Of a DNA stretch of 64,000 nucleotides, positions 20,407 to 42,403 are shown one piece after another (within the stretch, counting starts at the first letter, position 1; every line of letters starts with the position of its first letter). The notes below the pieces were generated by a model. That model was given only the letters and a program-made list of their open reading frames with translations, was not told where the DNA came from and did not search any database. Made by a program: the position numbers and the translations under genes. This stretch comes from Actinostola sp. cb2023. Taxonomy: Eukaryota; Cnidaria; Anthozoa; Actiniaria; Actinostolidae. Location: the NCBI GenBank assembly GCA_033675265.1, contig JAUJYZ010000531.1:12501-76500 (forward strand), read 5' to 3'.

Positions 20407-21160
20407 CTCCCATTGCTTCTAAATCAACTTATATACTTGTGTTAATAACATATAGTGTGAATATAAGTGTAACAATATATAAAGTGTGAGTATATTAGTT
20501 GTAAGTGATATTTACTGCATGAGTGGCCGTGTTATATCAGTAGATACACATGTAGATCCGAGCCATAGGCGAGGATCTACATTGTATATGTCCAATACAA
20601 CACGGATGCGAATGCTGTAAATGGCTTCTAAACCTCCATCCCAATTTACCTTGATTTAAAACAGTATTACACGAAATCTAAGCAAATAACACAAGAAAAT
20701 TACAGAACTTTGTAAAGGTACTTTTGACGTCACTCTCATGTGCAGGATACACCTCAACTCATCCCACATTGGAGAGAGCTTTTGTATTCGTAAGTAGGAA
20801 GCCGTAACAATAACCGCAATTTGCTGTCAGTGCTATATGCAAAGGTCAATGATACGAGTAAATGAGACCTTTACATGACCTGTGTCAGTTCTACATCACT
20901 GATATAAAACTGATTTAACCTAATGTTTTATTCATCAGTGTCTGTATCGGGGTATACAGATCCATGCATGTGACCGATTCAACCAACCTGGTTGGATCAA
21001 TTGCTCATGAATTATTAATGAGGTTTAGAATAATATACATGTATAAAGTCTGAGTATAAGTTGTCAGTTATATATCAAGTCTGAGTATATAAGTTGTAAT
21101 AATATATACTGGTAATATATAAGTCTATGAGTATAAGTTTTACATGTTGTAAAACTTCTC
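20407..21160. other. AT-rich spacer with a hairpin
   Basis: No gene seen. 20553-20581 forms a hairpin (GTAGATCC...GGATCTAC) around GAGCCATAGGCGA. A TTTATT at 20927-20932 could be the pirin polyadenylation signal on the minus strand. Confidence 0.4.
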
Positions 21161-24100
21161 TCATTTCTTTTCCCAATTCCCAGTCTGTTTCTGGTGGGCC
21201 ACTGCTGCTTTAGTCTTGGCATATCGTTCGTCAGCTCCCTTTATTTCACCCAACTTTCCCTTGTAGAAATCAGAGTAGGCTTCCTCAATTTGTTCCCATG
21301 TGTTCATGACGAATGGTCCTCGTCGTGCAATTGGCTCATTCAGAGGTATGCCAGCAATCAGCAGCACGTGGATGTCCTGATTGGATAATGCTGTGATTTG
21401 GAATGTCGTACCATTGCCTAACAAAGCAACCTAAATATCCACAAAACAGTTGGGTCATTTTGAATACCTCGAGGTATACATTTTGTTATTGCTGTGTACA
21501 CACAGCAAAGCTAATAAAATATACCAGGAAAAGGGATAGATTCCAGCTGATGGTGTACAACCCCCCCTGCCACCCCCTGTGTGTGTGAGGGGGAGGTTGT
21601 ATTCTACACATAGAGTGGACAAGTGGTGAGAGCACTAGAACTCGCCTGAGTGTGAAAGTCTTGTCCCCACTAGCAGTAAACACTTGACACGTTAAACAAC
21701 AATATTTCCAATTTACACAAAACATTTTAAAGTGTCAATATTAATTTAATATTCGTTAATTTACCTGGCCCATAGTAGCAGCTATTTCTTCCATTCCAAG
21801 TTTCCCTTCTCCTCTCCAAACATATGCAAACCCATTGTATTGCTCGGGTACTTCTTGGGTAAATGCGCCACCCTTTTCGACATGGATGTCTAAGAACATC
21901 ATTGGTGATCTGGTCTCGATTGTTGCTTTGGTGCCAAAGCTTTCTCCTGCTATTACTTTGATAGTTACTTTGCCATCTGAATAAAATAACAATACTGATA
22001 TAAGAGGTTCTGCATGGTCATCCCTTATACAGCGTATATACACCTATTTCAATAAAGGTTGTCAAGGACATCAGTCCATGGACAATAGCTAGTTATATAC
22101 ATCATTCCAAGACAAATTTTGAATCGAAATTTTATGGAATATTTCTGGCATATGTGTACATGCTATTCATTCATTCGGTCTTCAGAACGATGTATATAAC
22201 CTACATGTATATTGCTTGTGGACTGATGTCCTCGACAACCTTTTTTGAAATAGGTGTAATATTATTAACAGAGTGTCATCATATATAAGACAATATGACC
22301 TGTAAAATTAGTATATACATGTATGTATAAATGGAGCTGCCAAAAAATATTGTGTATAAACTGCTCAAATGCATGCCCCTCTATACCCTACTGGTACTGT
22401 ATACATTACACTGTGTACTAATTAATGGCCACACAGTCCTTTGACTAGTTACATGTACATGTAGTTCAGCTAGTTGTGCAATATTCTAGCAATGAGGCAT
22501 TCCTCTTTGTGACTTTTGGGTTTCGAAGTGAGGAATCAAATGCAAGTATAGTCTCCATTGCACCTGTTGTTAGGTCATTCAGACCTGTAGGAATCAAAGG
22601 CTTGCTATAATTGATTGTCCGTAATTTCAAGGTGTCTGCAATAGTGAGTTGTTCATATAAGGTGACCTTCAGTTCTATGAATGCATATATATACACAATG
22701 TAAGTGCATAAACCTCAAAACAAAAGCAGTACCTTGACTCTTCACTACAGGGATATTTTCAGGTGGAGTGTCTTGATATCGTGGCCTGGCAAACTTGTCT
22801 TTAGCCGGCAAATTGACCCATAACTGAAAGCCTTCACTCTGACCACCGCTTTTCAAGAACTCATCTGACGGCATCTCAGAGTGGACCACGCCTGACCCTG
22901 CCGTCATCCACTGGACCCATCCTGGTTTGAGAGTGCCTTTGTTGCCAGCACTGTCTTGGTGTTTGATCTCACCTGAAATGGAATCGAACAATGCACAAAT
23001 GTTACATAAATGTGACTGCCCATGGAACTTTATGGATGTTATGGCCTGATAAACTTGTGATCAAATTTATGATGCATACGTAGTTATGATGATGATAATA
23101 TGATATGATAATACATGTCGATCAGAGACTGATGATGATGATGCATATCACTTGCATGATGATTATGATGAATAGAGATGATGATGATACATAGGTATGA
23201 TGATAATACAATGTAAATATGAATTGATGATGATAACAATTTAATATTGATGATGCAGCCTGTACGGCAATGATGATTTATTTTTACTAATAAATTATCA
23301 TTATTTATTATTATCTAAGGATTGATTGAGTATAAAAAATCTTGAAAGTACATACCAGTAGTACCCTTTCTAAGGATGGGGGTAGCATTTTTAAAAGTCG
23401 AAATTGCCAATAATGATGACAATATTAATCATGATCAAACTCAACAATCAACCAAAATCTGCGATATAATAATAATAATATACATAATATGATTGCTGTA
23501 AATTTGTCATAAATATTTATTACAATAATAATAATAATATATAATAAAAGGTTCTTATTGAACACACTAAATTTGGATCTCAGTGTGTTTTACAACGGTG
23601 AGGAACAATGATGATAAAAATTGGATAGATCATGAGTAATATTCTCTAAATAATAATACTTGAATATGAAATAATACTCAGCAAGGGAAAAAAATCGAAT
23701 TCACCCTCCCCTCCCTGACCACGGTTGCTCCACTTGTTGACAATGTATGGTGAGAGGTCGTTGAAGCGAAAAAGTGAATTATTAGTGATGAAAACACAAA
23801 ATAATCGTCACGAGTGTTGAAAATTAACAGCAATTTTCTCCGCTAAATTTATACGATTCTCAAAATTTGGGTAAAGAAATTAGTCCTAGCCTCCTTTAGA
23901 CGTTTTAGTTCAGTCTGCAAAGCCAAAGGAGGCTAGTCCCGGGTGTAGTTCAGAGCAGATCTCGTACTTCTGTGAAAAAACATTCCGTCATCATTTAGAA
24001 GACTTAGAATAATTTTATTATGTATCTATATATATACTAATAATAATAATAATAATAATAACGGTTTATTGGACAATATATCCACAGAGTGGCTCTTCAC

Positions 24101-24563
24101 TTGTCCACTAATCTAAACTATCTACAATAAATATTAACAATAAATATTAACAATAAATTGAATTATGAATATAAATAAATATAGGGTAAGATTTTAAAAT
24201 ATTAGATATCCCTGTATTTTATTTATTTATTTCCCCCCCGGTGTCTTGCAGTGACGGGTATCCCCCTTTGCAGGACCCCCCTTTAATATGACGTAGATGT
24301 AGATGGAGTTTCAGAAATAGATTGCTGGTTAGCGCTGACTTACCGTCGATCAAGTAAGTGACCGTTTCAAACCCTCGATGAGGGTGATCTGGGGCGCCAA
24401 CCGCTTCCCCTGGAGCGTAGTTCACGGGTCCAAGATGGTCCAGCATGAGAAATGGATCACAAGTAGAAATCTTGTCACCGATCGGTCGCCGAATTAGAAA
24501 TCCACCGCCTTCTCTCATCTGCCGCGATGTCTCAAGCCTGGATACAGTCCTAGGTTTAGCCAT
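21161..24563 (-). CDS. PIR: Pirin, bicupin Fe-binding protein, 4 exons, 313 aa
   Basis: Exons on the minus strand: 24563-24344, 22972-22733, 21976-21765, 21430-21161; phases join to 942 nt (313 aa; human pirin is 290). Pirin is a nuclear/cytosolic two-cupin metalloprotein; in mammals it is an iron-dependent NF-kB co-regulator, and some homologues have quercetinase activity. The four metal ligands of cupin 1 are present: H60 and H62 in [10 protein letters not shown], and H104 and E106 in HSEMP. Other family blocks: [56 protein letters not shown] and GPFVMNT. The start at 24563 (MAKPRTV) is chosen because homology begins there; an upstream in-frame Met gives an unlikely 29-residue extension. 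The Lys-rich C-terminal tail is longer than in human. Confidence 0.95.
22039..22258. mobile_element. MITE copy 1, family TACACCTATTTC
   Basis: Ends TACACCTATTTCAATAAAGG and its near-complement. The inner arms AAGGACATCAGTCCA and TGGACTGATGTCCT also pair. A second family member is at 56123-56352. Located in pirin intron 2. Confidence 0.75.
22992..24343. other. Pirin intron 1: GAT/AAT-rich
   Basis: Holds GATGAT and AATAAT runs (23080-23230, 23465-23540, 24034-24061). A small inverted repeat (CTAGCCTCCTTT...AAAGGAGGCTAG) lies at about 23885-23937. No coding sequence recognised. Confidence 0.4.
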
Positions 24564-25008
24564 TTTGTAAATTAGAACAATGTCTTCTTCTACAAACCGA
24601 TTTCTTCGCTTTATAATTACGAAACACCATGAATGTTTATAGACCCACAATCCTTTGTACTCGATAGAATGAATCGGCGAAAAAAAAAATCAATTTTAGA
24701 TATCACATATTACGGGGGTGGGGTAAGGCAGTTGTTGAACGGTATGGAGGAAATATGCGAGGAATGTCGTCGCCCATAATGCAACGCTCCGTCAAAGTGA
24801 CTAAGCATTTTTTAGGGGGCGTTTGTTTGTTTATTTATTTTGGCAATAATGACTTGGCAGTTTCAAATCAGTTCTAGATGAAGAGGGGGAGGGGAGGTTA
24901 GTTGCTTCTCAGATCGACAGTGAGTTTTTGAGCGATAATTTGTAGAGCGTGTTCGTGTTGTATAAGATTCGAAGGAAAGTGAGTACAACACGTACGCGAA
25001 TGTTTATG

Positions 25009-25260
25009 CAAATGAGGATGATTTTGTTTCGCATTTTATACAACATGGTTGTCACGAATACGATTTCTTGTATTTTCCTATGAGTTGCCGTTGTTACCTA
25101 AGCACAGGCAGCCCAACCATTGCATATAATACATTTGTATGCACACGTTTTGACGGGTTTCCTGTGGTAGAGCGCGAGCGCAATACGTATTATGTTGGGT
25201 TCCCTGTGCATAGAAATGTATGATTTTGGGATCCCTGTGTGCATGCCATAGGACAAGTCG
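25009..25260. repeat. Dispersed repeat and GGGTTTCCTGTGGTAGAGCG motif
   Basis: GCAAATGAGGATGATTTTGT (25009 on) matches 10336-10360. 25156-25250 has GGGTTTCCTGTGGTAGAGCG followed by GGGTTCCCTGTG and GGGATCCCTGTG, end motifs also seen at 2.93, 47.36 and 49.32 kb. Confidence 0.45.
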
Positions 25261-25675
25261 GGGTTGTAATACGTATTCCATATATGGTACGAGCGTATAG
25301 CGGCCCCTAACAAGCGAATAGAAGCACTTAACAAGCGAATGGCGGACCCTTTGATTGGATTTAGAATTTTTTTTCATCGATTATTAAAAACTTCTTAACC
25401 TTTTAAAACTTTATATCAAATCTGAAACTCGAATCATCAAATTAATCACTTTATAGTCTGCCCCATCCCTAACCCTAACCCTCCGCTTTAACGCACTTGA
25501 CCACGAGGGATTACGCTGCCAAACTGACTGCATTTTTTCTAGCTTTTGAAAATATTTTGCATTGCAAATACCTATTAACCAAATTGGGGCCGCTATTCGC
25601 TTGTTAGGGGCCGCTATACGCTTGTTAGGGGCCGCTATTCGCTTTTACCATATATGGAATACGTATTACAACCCC
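25260..25675. mobile_element. Inverted-repeat element with GGGGCCGCTATTCGCTTG repeats
   Basis: Ends GGGGTTGTAATACGTATTCC and its complement, extending through CATATATGGTA. Next to each end are tandem copies of TAGCGGCCCCTAACAAGCG or its complement (two at the left, three at the right), giving subterminal repeats. The interior includes AACCCTAACCCT. It lies between pirin and WASF. Confidence 0.75.
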
Positions 25676-26204
25676 ATCTGCATAGGACGTGCCCACTACA
25701 GTGCCAGTAATATATTCATAGTACCAGCAACACATGCGAGTATACATATTTAGATATGGGATGTGTGAAAATGGAAAGCTGTCTACAGAAGTGGACAGCA
25801 GTATGCTCACATGGGGCAGGATCCCATTAGTGATTAGTAATGGGCTCCTGCATGGGGTAAAAAGTGTGCCGCAACGCATAATGTAGGGTGGGTGGGTGGG
25901 AGTCAAAACAGCTCGACGGCGTCGTAGATGAGACTGACACAAAAGGGAGTGACCGCACTAATATATACACAGCAGTACATGGGATATCTATTGTTATGTA
26001 AATACTTGCTAGTTTTAGTACTTAGAATAGTAAAAATAAACAAATCCACAACTGTTTTGTAAGTACAATATATTTTATTACCAAGATTCATATACAAAAA
26101 TATTGATCAAATAGCAATTCTTCATCAACAATATCATACATTCAATAATAATAATTAATCAGTGTGATTTATGATTCATTAAAAGTCACAAGAGTGCTGG
26201 AATA

Positions 26205-26600
26205 ATAAAAGAAAGAGAATTCAGATTTTGATCAGAGAGCACTTACATGTACATGTGTATGTTGTTCTAATCTTGTAGTCTTATGATGAAAATGCAAATT
26301 CTCCTTTGGAAGACATAAAAAATCCTAAAGGAGAATTCAGATTTTGATCAGAGAGCACTTACATGTACATGTGTATGTTGTTCTAATCTTGCAGTCTTAT
26401 GATGAAAATGCAAATTCTCCTTTGGAAGACATAAAAAATCCTAAAGGAGAATTTAGATTTTGATCAGAGAGAACTTACGTTGTTCTTGCACAGTCTTGTA
26501 ATCAAAATACAAATTCTCCTTTGGAACACATAAATCCTAAAGGAGAATTTAGATTGTGATCAGAGAGTGAGCATGTGAATCGTTCTTGCATGGATTCCTA
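26205..26600 (+). repeat. Small tandem cluster of the AAATTCTCC fold-back element
   Basis: Three to four units at ~116-bp spacing with GGAGAATTCAGATTTTGATC, GTTGTTCTAATCTTG and AAATTCTCCTTTGGAA. Related to the 12.5-14.0 kb array, but with its own ACATGTACATGTGTATG insert. Confidence 0.8.
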
Positions 26601-26810
26601 TATTAACGAGAGTTGAGATTGCAAAAGCATCCAACCAAAAATGAAGCTAATGTTAGTACTGCCAGAGCTTCAATATTTGCACTTGAATAAAAATGTTAAA
26701 ATAAATTTGAACCTGAATTTATTTCAACTTTTAGTTAGCTCAAATATTTGGTAAAATTACCTACAAATTTTCATATTTCTATACATAGGTACTGTGAATG
26801 AATATCTAAA

Positions 26811-26982
26811 TACAGTCGAACCTCTACTGACGCCCACCTCCCCACAATGGCCACCTCTCTGTAACGGCCAGGTTTTTTTGTCCCGGCCACCAGCGAGCCC
26901 ATACATTTATTCGTTTTTGAAACCATGGCCAACTCTACACAAAATCTCATCCAAGGTGGCCATTGTGGAGAGGTTCTACTGT
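26811..26982. mobile_element. MITE with TACAGTCGAACCTCT ends
   Basis: Left end TACAGTCGAACCTCTAC, right end GGAGAGGTTCTACTGTA. Internal AATGGCCACCTC and AAGGTGGCCATTGTGG extend the inverted repeat. TA borders and CAGT ends resemble pogo/Tigger-type non-autonomous elements. Confidence 0.75.
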
Positions 26983-27384
26983 ACATGACATTGCAACTCT
27001 TGATGTACAAGAAACATCTTTCACAGAATTTTGCATTGCTCTAGTTAAGAGGGATTTCGTAGGAAACTAACCATTTAATGGCAAATACCGGTGGTTAATT
27101 TCAAAACCAGGGCCGCCCTGATTTGTCACTTCCATCTGCTGATTTTTACATGGTTCATATTTGAAGCCGTATTGTCAAAGTATGTTCATTTACTATGACA
27201 TAAGGTCTCTTGTGTCACATGTGAAAACCAGGATTAAGAGGGAATGAAAGAGAGAGTACTCCTGTCCATTTCCATCTACTGTCCCCCAAACTATTTATGA
27301 CCAGTACCTTGCATTACTCCACAAGGAATGTTATCAATGAGGGACGAGTGAACAATGTAAGTCATTCCTGATCGTACTACTAAT

Positions 27385-27465
27385 TCCTGTCAAAGTTTCT
27401 TAAATTCCAAATGAGAATTCAGATTTTGATCACAAGTCACTTGTGTTCTTGCACAGACCTCTTTC
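27385..27465 (+). repeat. Dispersed copy of the AAATTCTCC family
   Basis: Contains TTCCAAATGAGAATTCAGAT, TTTTGATCACAAGTCACTTG and GTTCTTGCACAGACC, matching the 12.5-14.0 kb unit. Lies just downstream of the WASF stop codon. Confidence 0.65.
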
Positions 27466-27547
27466 GATAATTATTATTGATTATACAAATTCTATAAGCT
27501 TAATTTTAATTCATACAAAATGTTCACTCAACCTCTTATTCTCAAGT

Positions 27548-30391
27548 TTATCCATCATCGTCTTCCCATTCAGATCCTGTTTCGCTTTCTTCACTAGACG
27601 AATACTCTACGGCTATACGTCTCGCTAAAATTGATGCCACATCCATGACTGCATTACTGTCCTCCTTGCCCTTCTTTTTCTCCTGTACTTGAGTCCTTTT
27701 CAATGCCATACCCTGACGGATAGCAGACAACAGATCACTCCTGGTGTCAACTTCTTCTGACGGCATAGGAGCTGCCTCACTTACAACACTGGAGCTAGAT
27801 TCTGAAGTTGTCAACGATGTTGTTGATGGGGACACTGTTGGTAGTTGCATGCCTGGCAGAGGCATCCCTACTGATTCTGATGAAGCTGACTGACGTGGTC
27901 CTTGACCAAGCATTGGTGGTGGTGGCGGCGGAGGTGGGGCAGGTACCCCTGCAGGTAGGGGTAGTGCAGGTGGTGCCCCAGCTGGGTGACCATGATTGGC
28001 AATAGATGCTGCTTTTGTTCCTGGTGGCGGTGGTGGGGGTGCCGATGTTGGCCTGTTGACATTTTGGGTATCCCTTCGCAATGCCCTTTTTGATCCAGGT
28101 GATGCTGGTGACTGGGATTGTAGAGTTGGGGCGATATGATCTACTCCATCTGGGATTCCACCATTTTGCTTGGCTTCTGGAGTGTTTTCTGGGATGGTCT
28201 CAGTTTGTCTTTTCTCCAAGGATTGAGTGGAAGACAGTGCATTTAAGTGAAGATTTTTAAACTCTTCTCCCTGAGAGCAGTAAGTTCTCTTCTTGATGGC
28301 TTTGACTGGGGCTTTTGCTCTTGTCCCTGTTCTCACACGCTGGTGTTTCTAATATAACCAAATAAACAAGAGAATTTCACTAAATATTCATTCATCCCTT
28401 CCCTACCCCGCCTCCCTCCCCACCCCTTGGCTTTCACATTCAGAATAGTTGGTGAACTATGCTTGAATTTGATGGTTCTGAATCCCCAGTGGAGTACTGT
28501 AGGGAGGACCACCAAATTTACAATACATGTATTATATAGCAGGATTGAGAATAACATTTTACAAGGGAAATTAAGGATATTAAAGAACGACGTTTCATTG
28601 TCATCTTGACCTGAACATGTTTGTGACAACGAAACATCATTCCTATCAAGGTAAAATTTAGATGATTGGAAATTTAGAAATACATTTGTGAATTTATGCT
28701 TTTATTTGTGCTTGCCTCCCCTTGTCAATTCCTTCCCTACTCCACTAGTCCCCAGTAGAATTTTGTACCCAAAGCTCACCTTTCTCTTCTTATACTTTTC
28801 GGTTTCCTTCTTCATTCCTTCACACCATAGTTCAAAGAAATATGTTGGATCGGTGTAGAACTTAAGAGCATCTTTGTTGTCATCTCGGTAAGGGTTCATC
28901 TCTCGTAGGCGTGGTGGTTCATTGCAGGTTAAGTAGCGTTCCTGCATTGCTGTCGGTAAAGTGTTACTTGATAATACTTGCTGGTCAGTTACAATGGTGC
29001 TCTTGAAGGCCTTCCGCAAGTTGATGTCTTGTAAGGATACTATGACAACAGAGAACAATTAAATCAAACTCATCATATAATAGAAATACAGAGGTTTCAT
29101 CACAACTATTATGGTTATAGTGCGACCTTGAAAATGACATCTCTGTCAGACAAACTAAAGGGTCATTAATTTAACCTACATTTAATTGGTTCAAGCATTG
29201 CCTACAACCCTACATGTACTTTTCATGCAACTGTTTTTCAATAATAATGTGAGAAGTTTTTGTAGTTGGCCATGTTACATTGTTCTTTCTTAATGCTATC
29301 TTGCAGCGCAAGTCTCAGAAAAAGTTTCATGTACATGTAACAAATGTTCGTGATTTTTTTAACTACAACGTAGAGAATTATATAGTTTCGAGAATTATTT
29401 AGATTATAATTTTACATAGTGCCGTAGATAGATAGGTGTCCCCAATTAGTTTTCAATTTTGTAAACTAGAATTTTTGACAAATTAATAAATTCATTATAT
29501 TGTTCCACATGAAGGCACTTAGCAAAAGTACATGTAAGCTTATATATAAAAGTACAAGATCAATCGACCTTTATCACATATCACTGTCAAATACTTGTAA
29601 GGAGGCCAATGTCAATGATATCATTAACCAAGAGGCAATAAAAATGTCTGATCCTAAACCACAGCAACATTACAACGGAAAGGGGCCAATGAAACCCCAA
29701 ATCACTGCCACAGTCTCATGAGGAAGTGAATTCACGTACACGGTACAGAATGAGTACACACAAATAATATAACAAAAGTCGAATCTAAACTTACATTTGG
29801 CAATTATTACTAGTAAAACACTCAATATAAACCGTTTAGTAGATAGATTTAGGAAAAGTCACTTCATTGTCAGTATTAATGAGACTTTCAACACAAAATG
29901 AAAGCTGAAATTTAGAAATGTGCTTGTTGTTTACATCGTAGTTGTTTTGAAGAATTGAACGATTTTGACATCAAAAATACTACACTTAACTTGAAGGAAG
30001 TTGAATGTAGAGCACTTTATGGATAAACACACGCTTTAGATAAGCGATATAAAGCTAATTACGAACAATAAGAGTCAAAGATAGCATCGATTGTAATTAT
30101 AACCTTCACTAAGCGCGACTTACTTTGTTCGCCTGCAGAGTCCAACTGAGTCACTTTCACTGACAAACTTTGAATCCTTGCTTGCAGAGAATTCGACCTT
30201 TTGCTGATATTGTAAGCCTCGGTAAAAAGCTCTCCGAATACATCCTCTGCATGCTTAGATAAACTACTCAGTTGTCGCATAATCCCACACAAAGTGTTCA
30301 CAGAAACTGCCTCAAGTTCGCTCGCCGAAGAATTTCCAAGTTTCCCTCGACTGAGCTCAGTCGGCTCAATAAGTCTTTTAATTAAAGGCAT
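27548..30391 (-). CDS. WASF: WAVE/WASF family Arp2/3 activator, 3 exons, 442 aa
   Basis: Minus-strand exons 30391-30124, 29039-28780, 28348-27548; phases join to 1329 nt. WAVE proteins sit in the WAVE regulatory complex (with CYFIP, NCKAP1, ABI and BRK1) and activate Arp2/3 downstream of Rac (family knowledge). N-terminal WAVE homology domain: MPLIKR, IMRQLSSLSKHAEDVFGEL and VTQLD, then DINLRKAFKS and NPYRDDNKDALKFYTDPTYFF (residues ~1-170). A basic stretch KKETEKYKKRK follows. Poly-Pro segments lie near residues 281-287 and 318-326, the WH2 motif RSDLLSAIRQGMALKRTQ near 380-398, the connector VASILARRIAVEYS near 413-426, and an acidic C-terminus with the conserved Trp (SEWEDDDG). It is shorter than human WASF1-3 (about 500-560 aa), mainly in the proline-rich region. 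Which vertebrate paralogue it matches cannot be said. Confidence 0.95.
29421..29721 (+). other. WASF intron 1: repeat shared with window start, plus weak ORF
   Basis: 29421-29491 resembles 103-176. A 73-codon ORF (29500-29721) follows but has no recognisable domain and lies within the WASF intron, so I do not call it a gene. Confidence 0.35.
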
Positions 30392-32004
30392 CTTGGAAGG
30401 CGAGACCAGCCAAGAACGCTACCGAGAGATCCAAGGAAGGCTTCTGTTTGGTACGCTGTAAAGTCAAATGACTCGGAGATTTTTCAGAGTAAAATATTCA
30501 AGTTTAAACGGAACTAGTACTGACACCCTCCCTCGAACAACCCAATATGGCGGATGGGCTTTAATCGGCGAGTGGTCGGGATTTGTACGGATATGGTTCG
30601 TTAAAAGTTCGTGAGATACGGAAAGAAAGTTGATTATTATTCGATTCAGTTTATAAATGTTTAAAAAAAATATTTTTTTCACTACTGTTTATTGATCGCT
30701 ATTGATATCTGTTGATGTCAGGTTTATTTAAGGGGTATCAGGGTTTATTAAGGGAGGAGGGAGTCAAGTTTTTGAGGGGGGAGGGAGGGGAGGAAGAGGT
30801 AAATTGATTCCATAATCAGTCTGTTTGTCTTTGTTTATAGAAAGACAGACAGACTAAAAAAGTTCAGAGGAAAGATAAAAACGAAGAATAAAAGATGAGA
30901 GAGAGAGAGAGAGAGAGAGAAAGAAAGGGGAGACGAGTTTAGAATTAACATCCTTCTTTCATCTCTTCGTACACAAATTCACTACTGAATGAGACCAATG
31001 AGATTTGCTAATATTTGCTTTATTTATTTAAATTCTCAATAAATCAGGGAAAATGTTACTTAGTCCCGTACGTCATGCATTTATTTACTATAACAAAAAT
31101 TCTATAGAAACAATATCATTTTACACTGTTCATGAAGTAATGATCTAGTATGAAATGCATTTTGGACACAGTTGTCACCCAAAAACTGTCAATGTTACAC
31201 TTTTTTTTTTTTTTTTTTTCACAGATTCATAAATGAATTTCACGACAAATTGATTACAAAAATCTCAAATTTTTCACAAAGGTTTTAAAAGAAATATTGC
31301 GGACACATAATTGTATAATTCAAAAATGATCAATACCATACGTATCTTAGCTAGGTTGTTATGGAAACCAACCAGCTAGTACCATTATTGACCAGTTAAA
31401 CAGACTGTTTAAACTGACCTTGGAAATTAAAATATGAATCTGTGACTACAAAGGAGGCTTAGCATAGTAACTACAGACAATAAAAATTATTATTAACCCT
31501 TGCTTTGTTGATAAGTCGCTATTGCGGACACCATGCAGATCGATCAACTATAAGGGACAAAAGTTGAATCTCAAGCCAGCTAAAGCTAGTTGGTGTGGAG
31601 TCAGCATGCAGCACACCAAAACTACACACAGCTTGGAATATGGCTCTCGACATTGCATACACTGATGTTTTTCATTTGGACACCAAAACCAGACCCACTT
31701 TAACAAGAGTTGACTGTACTTGAATATCACTAATGTCAGTGGCCCTGTTTAGCTCGATCATGTCTAGAGAGCTAGGGATGACATGACTATGAGAGGACGC
31801 AGCATAAATTCAGGCTAGAGATTGAACTTTTTTTGTGGCAAAACAAGACAAAATACTTGGCCTGAACTTCAGCTGCGTCCTCTTGGTTGTGTCTTTCCTA
31901 ACTCTCTGAGGGTGACACTTTTGTAGCTGAAGATGAAAGGACCCAGAAAGGAGGCTCAAATTCAGACGACCATAGTTGTACTCAGTGTTAATTAATATTT
32001 TTTT
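30392..32004. other. Spacer between WASF start and malic enzyme stop
   Basis: The WASF promoter should lie in the first part (30392-30700), but no core element is evident. Contains a (GA)n run at about 30897-30921 and a poly-T run at about 31200-31219. No ORF of interest. Confidence 0.4.
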
Positions 32005-41411
<9,407 letters not shown>

Positions 41412-42403
41412 GTTGCTGAAATTGAATCACAACTATTGTTGTAGTTAATTATTGCTCATTTGCACAATGGTTAATCATTTGCCAAGTGGTTTTGGATTAC
41501 AAATGATCTTTCATTGTCCTTTTGCATTTACCTTGCTTTAGAGCAAAGAGAGCCAAATCTACGACCACCAGCAAGGACTACAGCTGGAACTCCTTTCGAA
41601 TTCAATGCAAGAAACATATCCAGTTCACGTTTACCTTGTTGATTTCAACATGCAGAAATGAGCAAAAAGCGACGCGGGCAAGATTGGCAATGAATGGTTC
41701 TAGTTCAAGTTGGTTTTCGAGGTTTTCTGTCCAAGTTAACATGTATTGATGGCAAACTGTCAAAGCAAAGCGAGCGAAAGGCGCGTGCAACACTGCACAG
41801 CAAAGATGCAAACTGGGCAAAGGTGACACAAATCTTCCCACATAAACCGACCAATGAAATGACCGATTTTACGATAAAGAAAAATAATAATAAAACTAAA
41901 AAAGCACCGTTAAAATCTAAAGTAAAAGTGGGATATGTTTGCTTTGTGAGATCCAGTCATTCCCGATGTTTTCTAAGATTCGGGTATGAGAAATTTTTTT
42001 TCGCTTTCTCCGGGGAAAACATCCCAATTTTTATTTCTCACATTTTTATTTTCAAAAGAAAAATTAATTGAAAAAGTGATAAAAACAGAAGTAAACAAGT
42101 CAGCATTATTAGCACGTACAACTGGATAATAGTTCAAAGGTTTTTGACCTCCCAAAACATTTAATATATTTTGAGTGCGAAAAATATATTAGGAAGTGTC
42201 AAAAGATGTCACGCACCCCATGAGCCTGCGAATAAAAGTAACTTTCAAAACATATGCGCGGAGCATCATTTTATAAGACAAAACAGCTGACTACATCGCT
42301 GGCTCAGGTGTCACTTTTCGACTTTGGAAAACTTTGAAGAAAAACTAGAAGTTTGAGCTTCGATTTTGATCAAATTTAAGGAATTAGATGTCGAATTGAT
42401 GAA
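41412..42403. promoter_or_regulatory. Divergent intergenic region between malic enzyme and Tat-SF1
   Basis: The start codons of malic enzyme (minus) and the Tat-SF1-like gene (plus) are 992 bp apart, head to head, so both promoters should lie here. I see no clear TATA box. The plus-strand ORFs at 41522-41749 and 41694-42071 are Lys/Phe-rich and unsupported. Confidence 0.5.

Noticed and set aside
29500..29721. 73-aa plus-strand ORF in WASF intron 1
   Set aside because: Short, no homology recognised, antisense within an intron and next to a dispersed repeat.
41694..42071. 125-aa plus-strand ORF in the divergent intergenic region
   Set aside because: Lys/Phe-rich, no conserved motif, and it lies where both promoters are expected.
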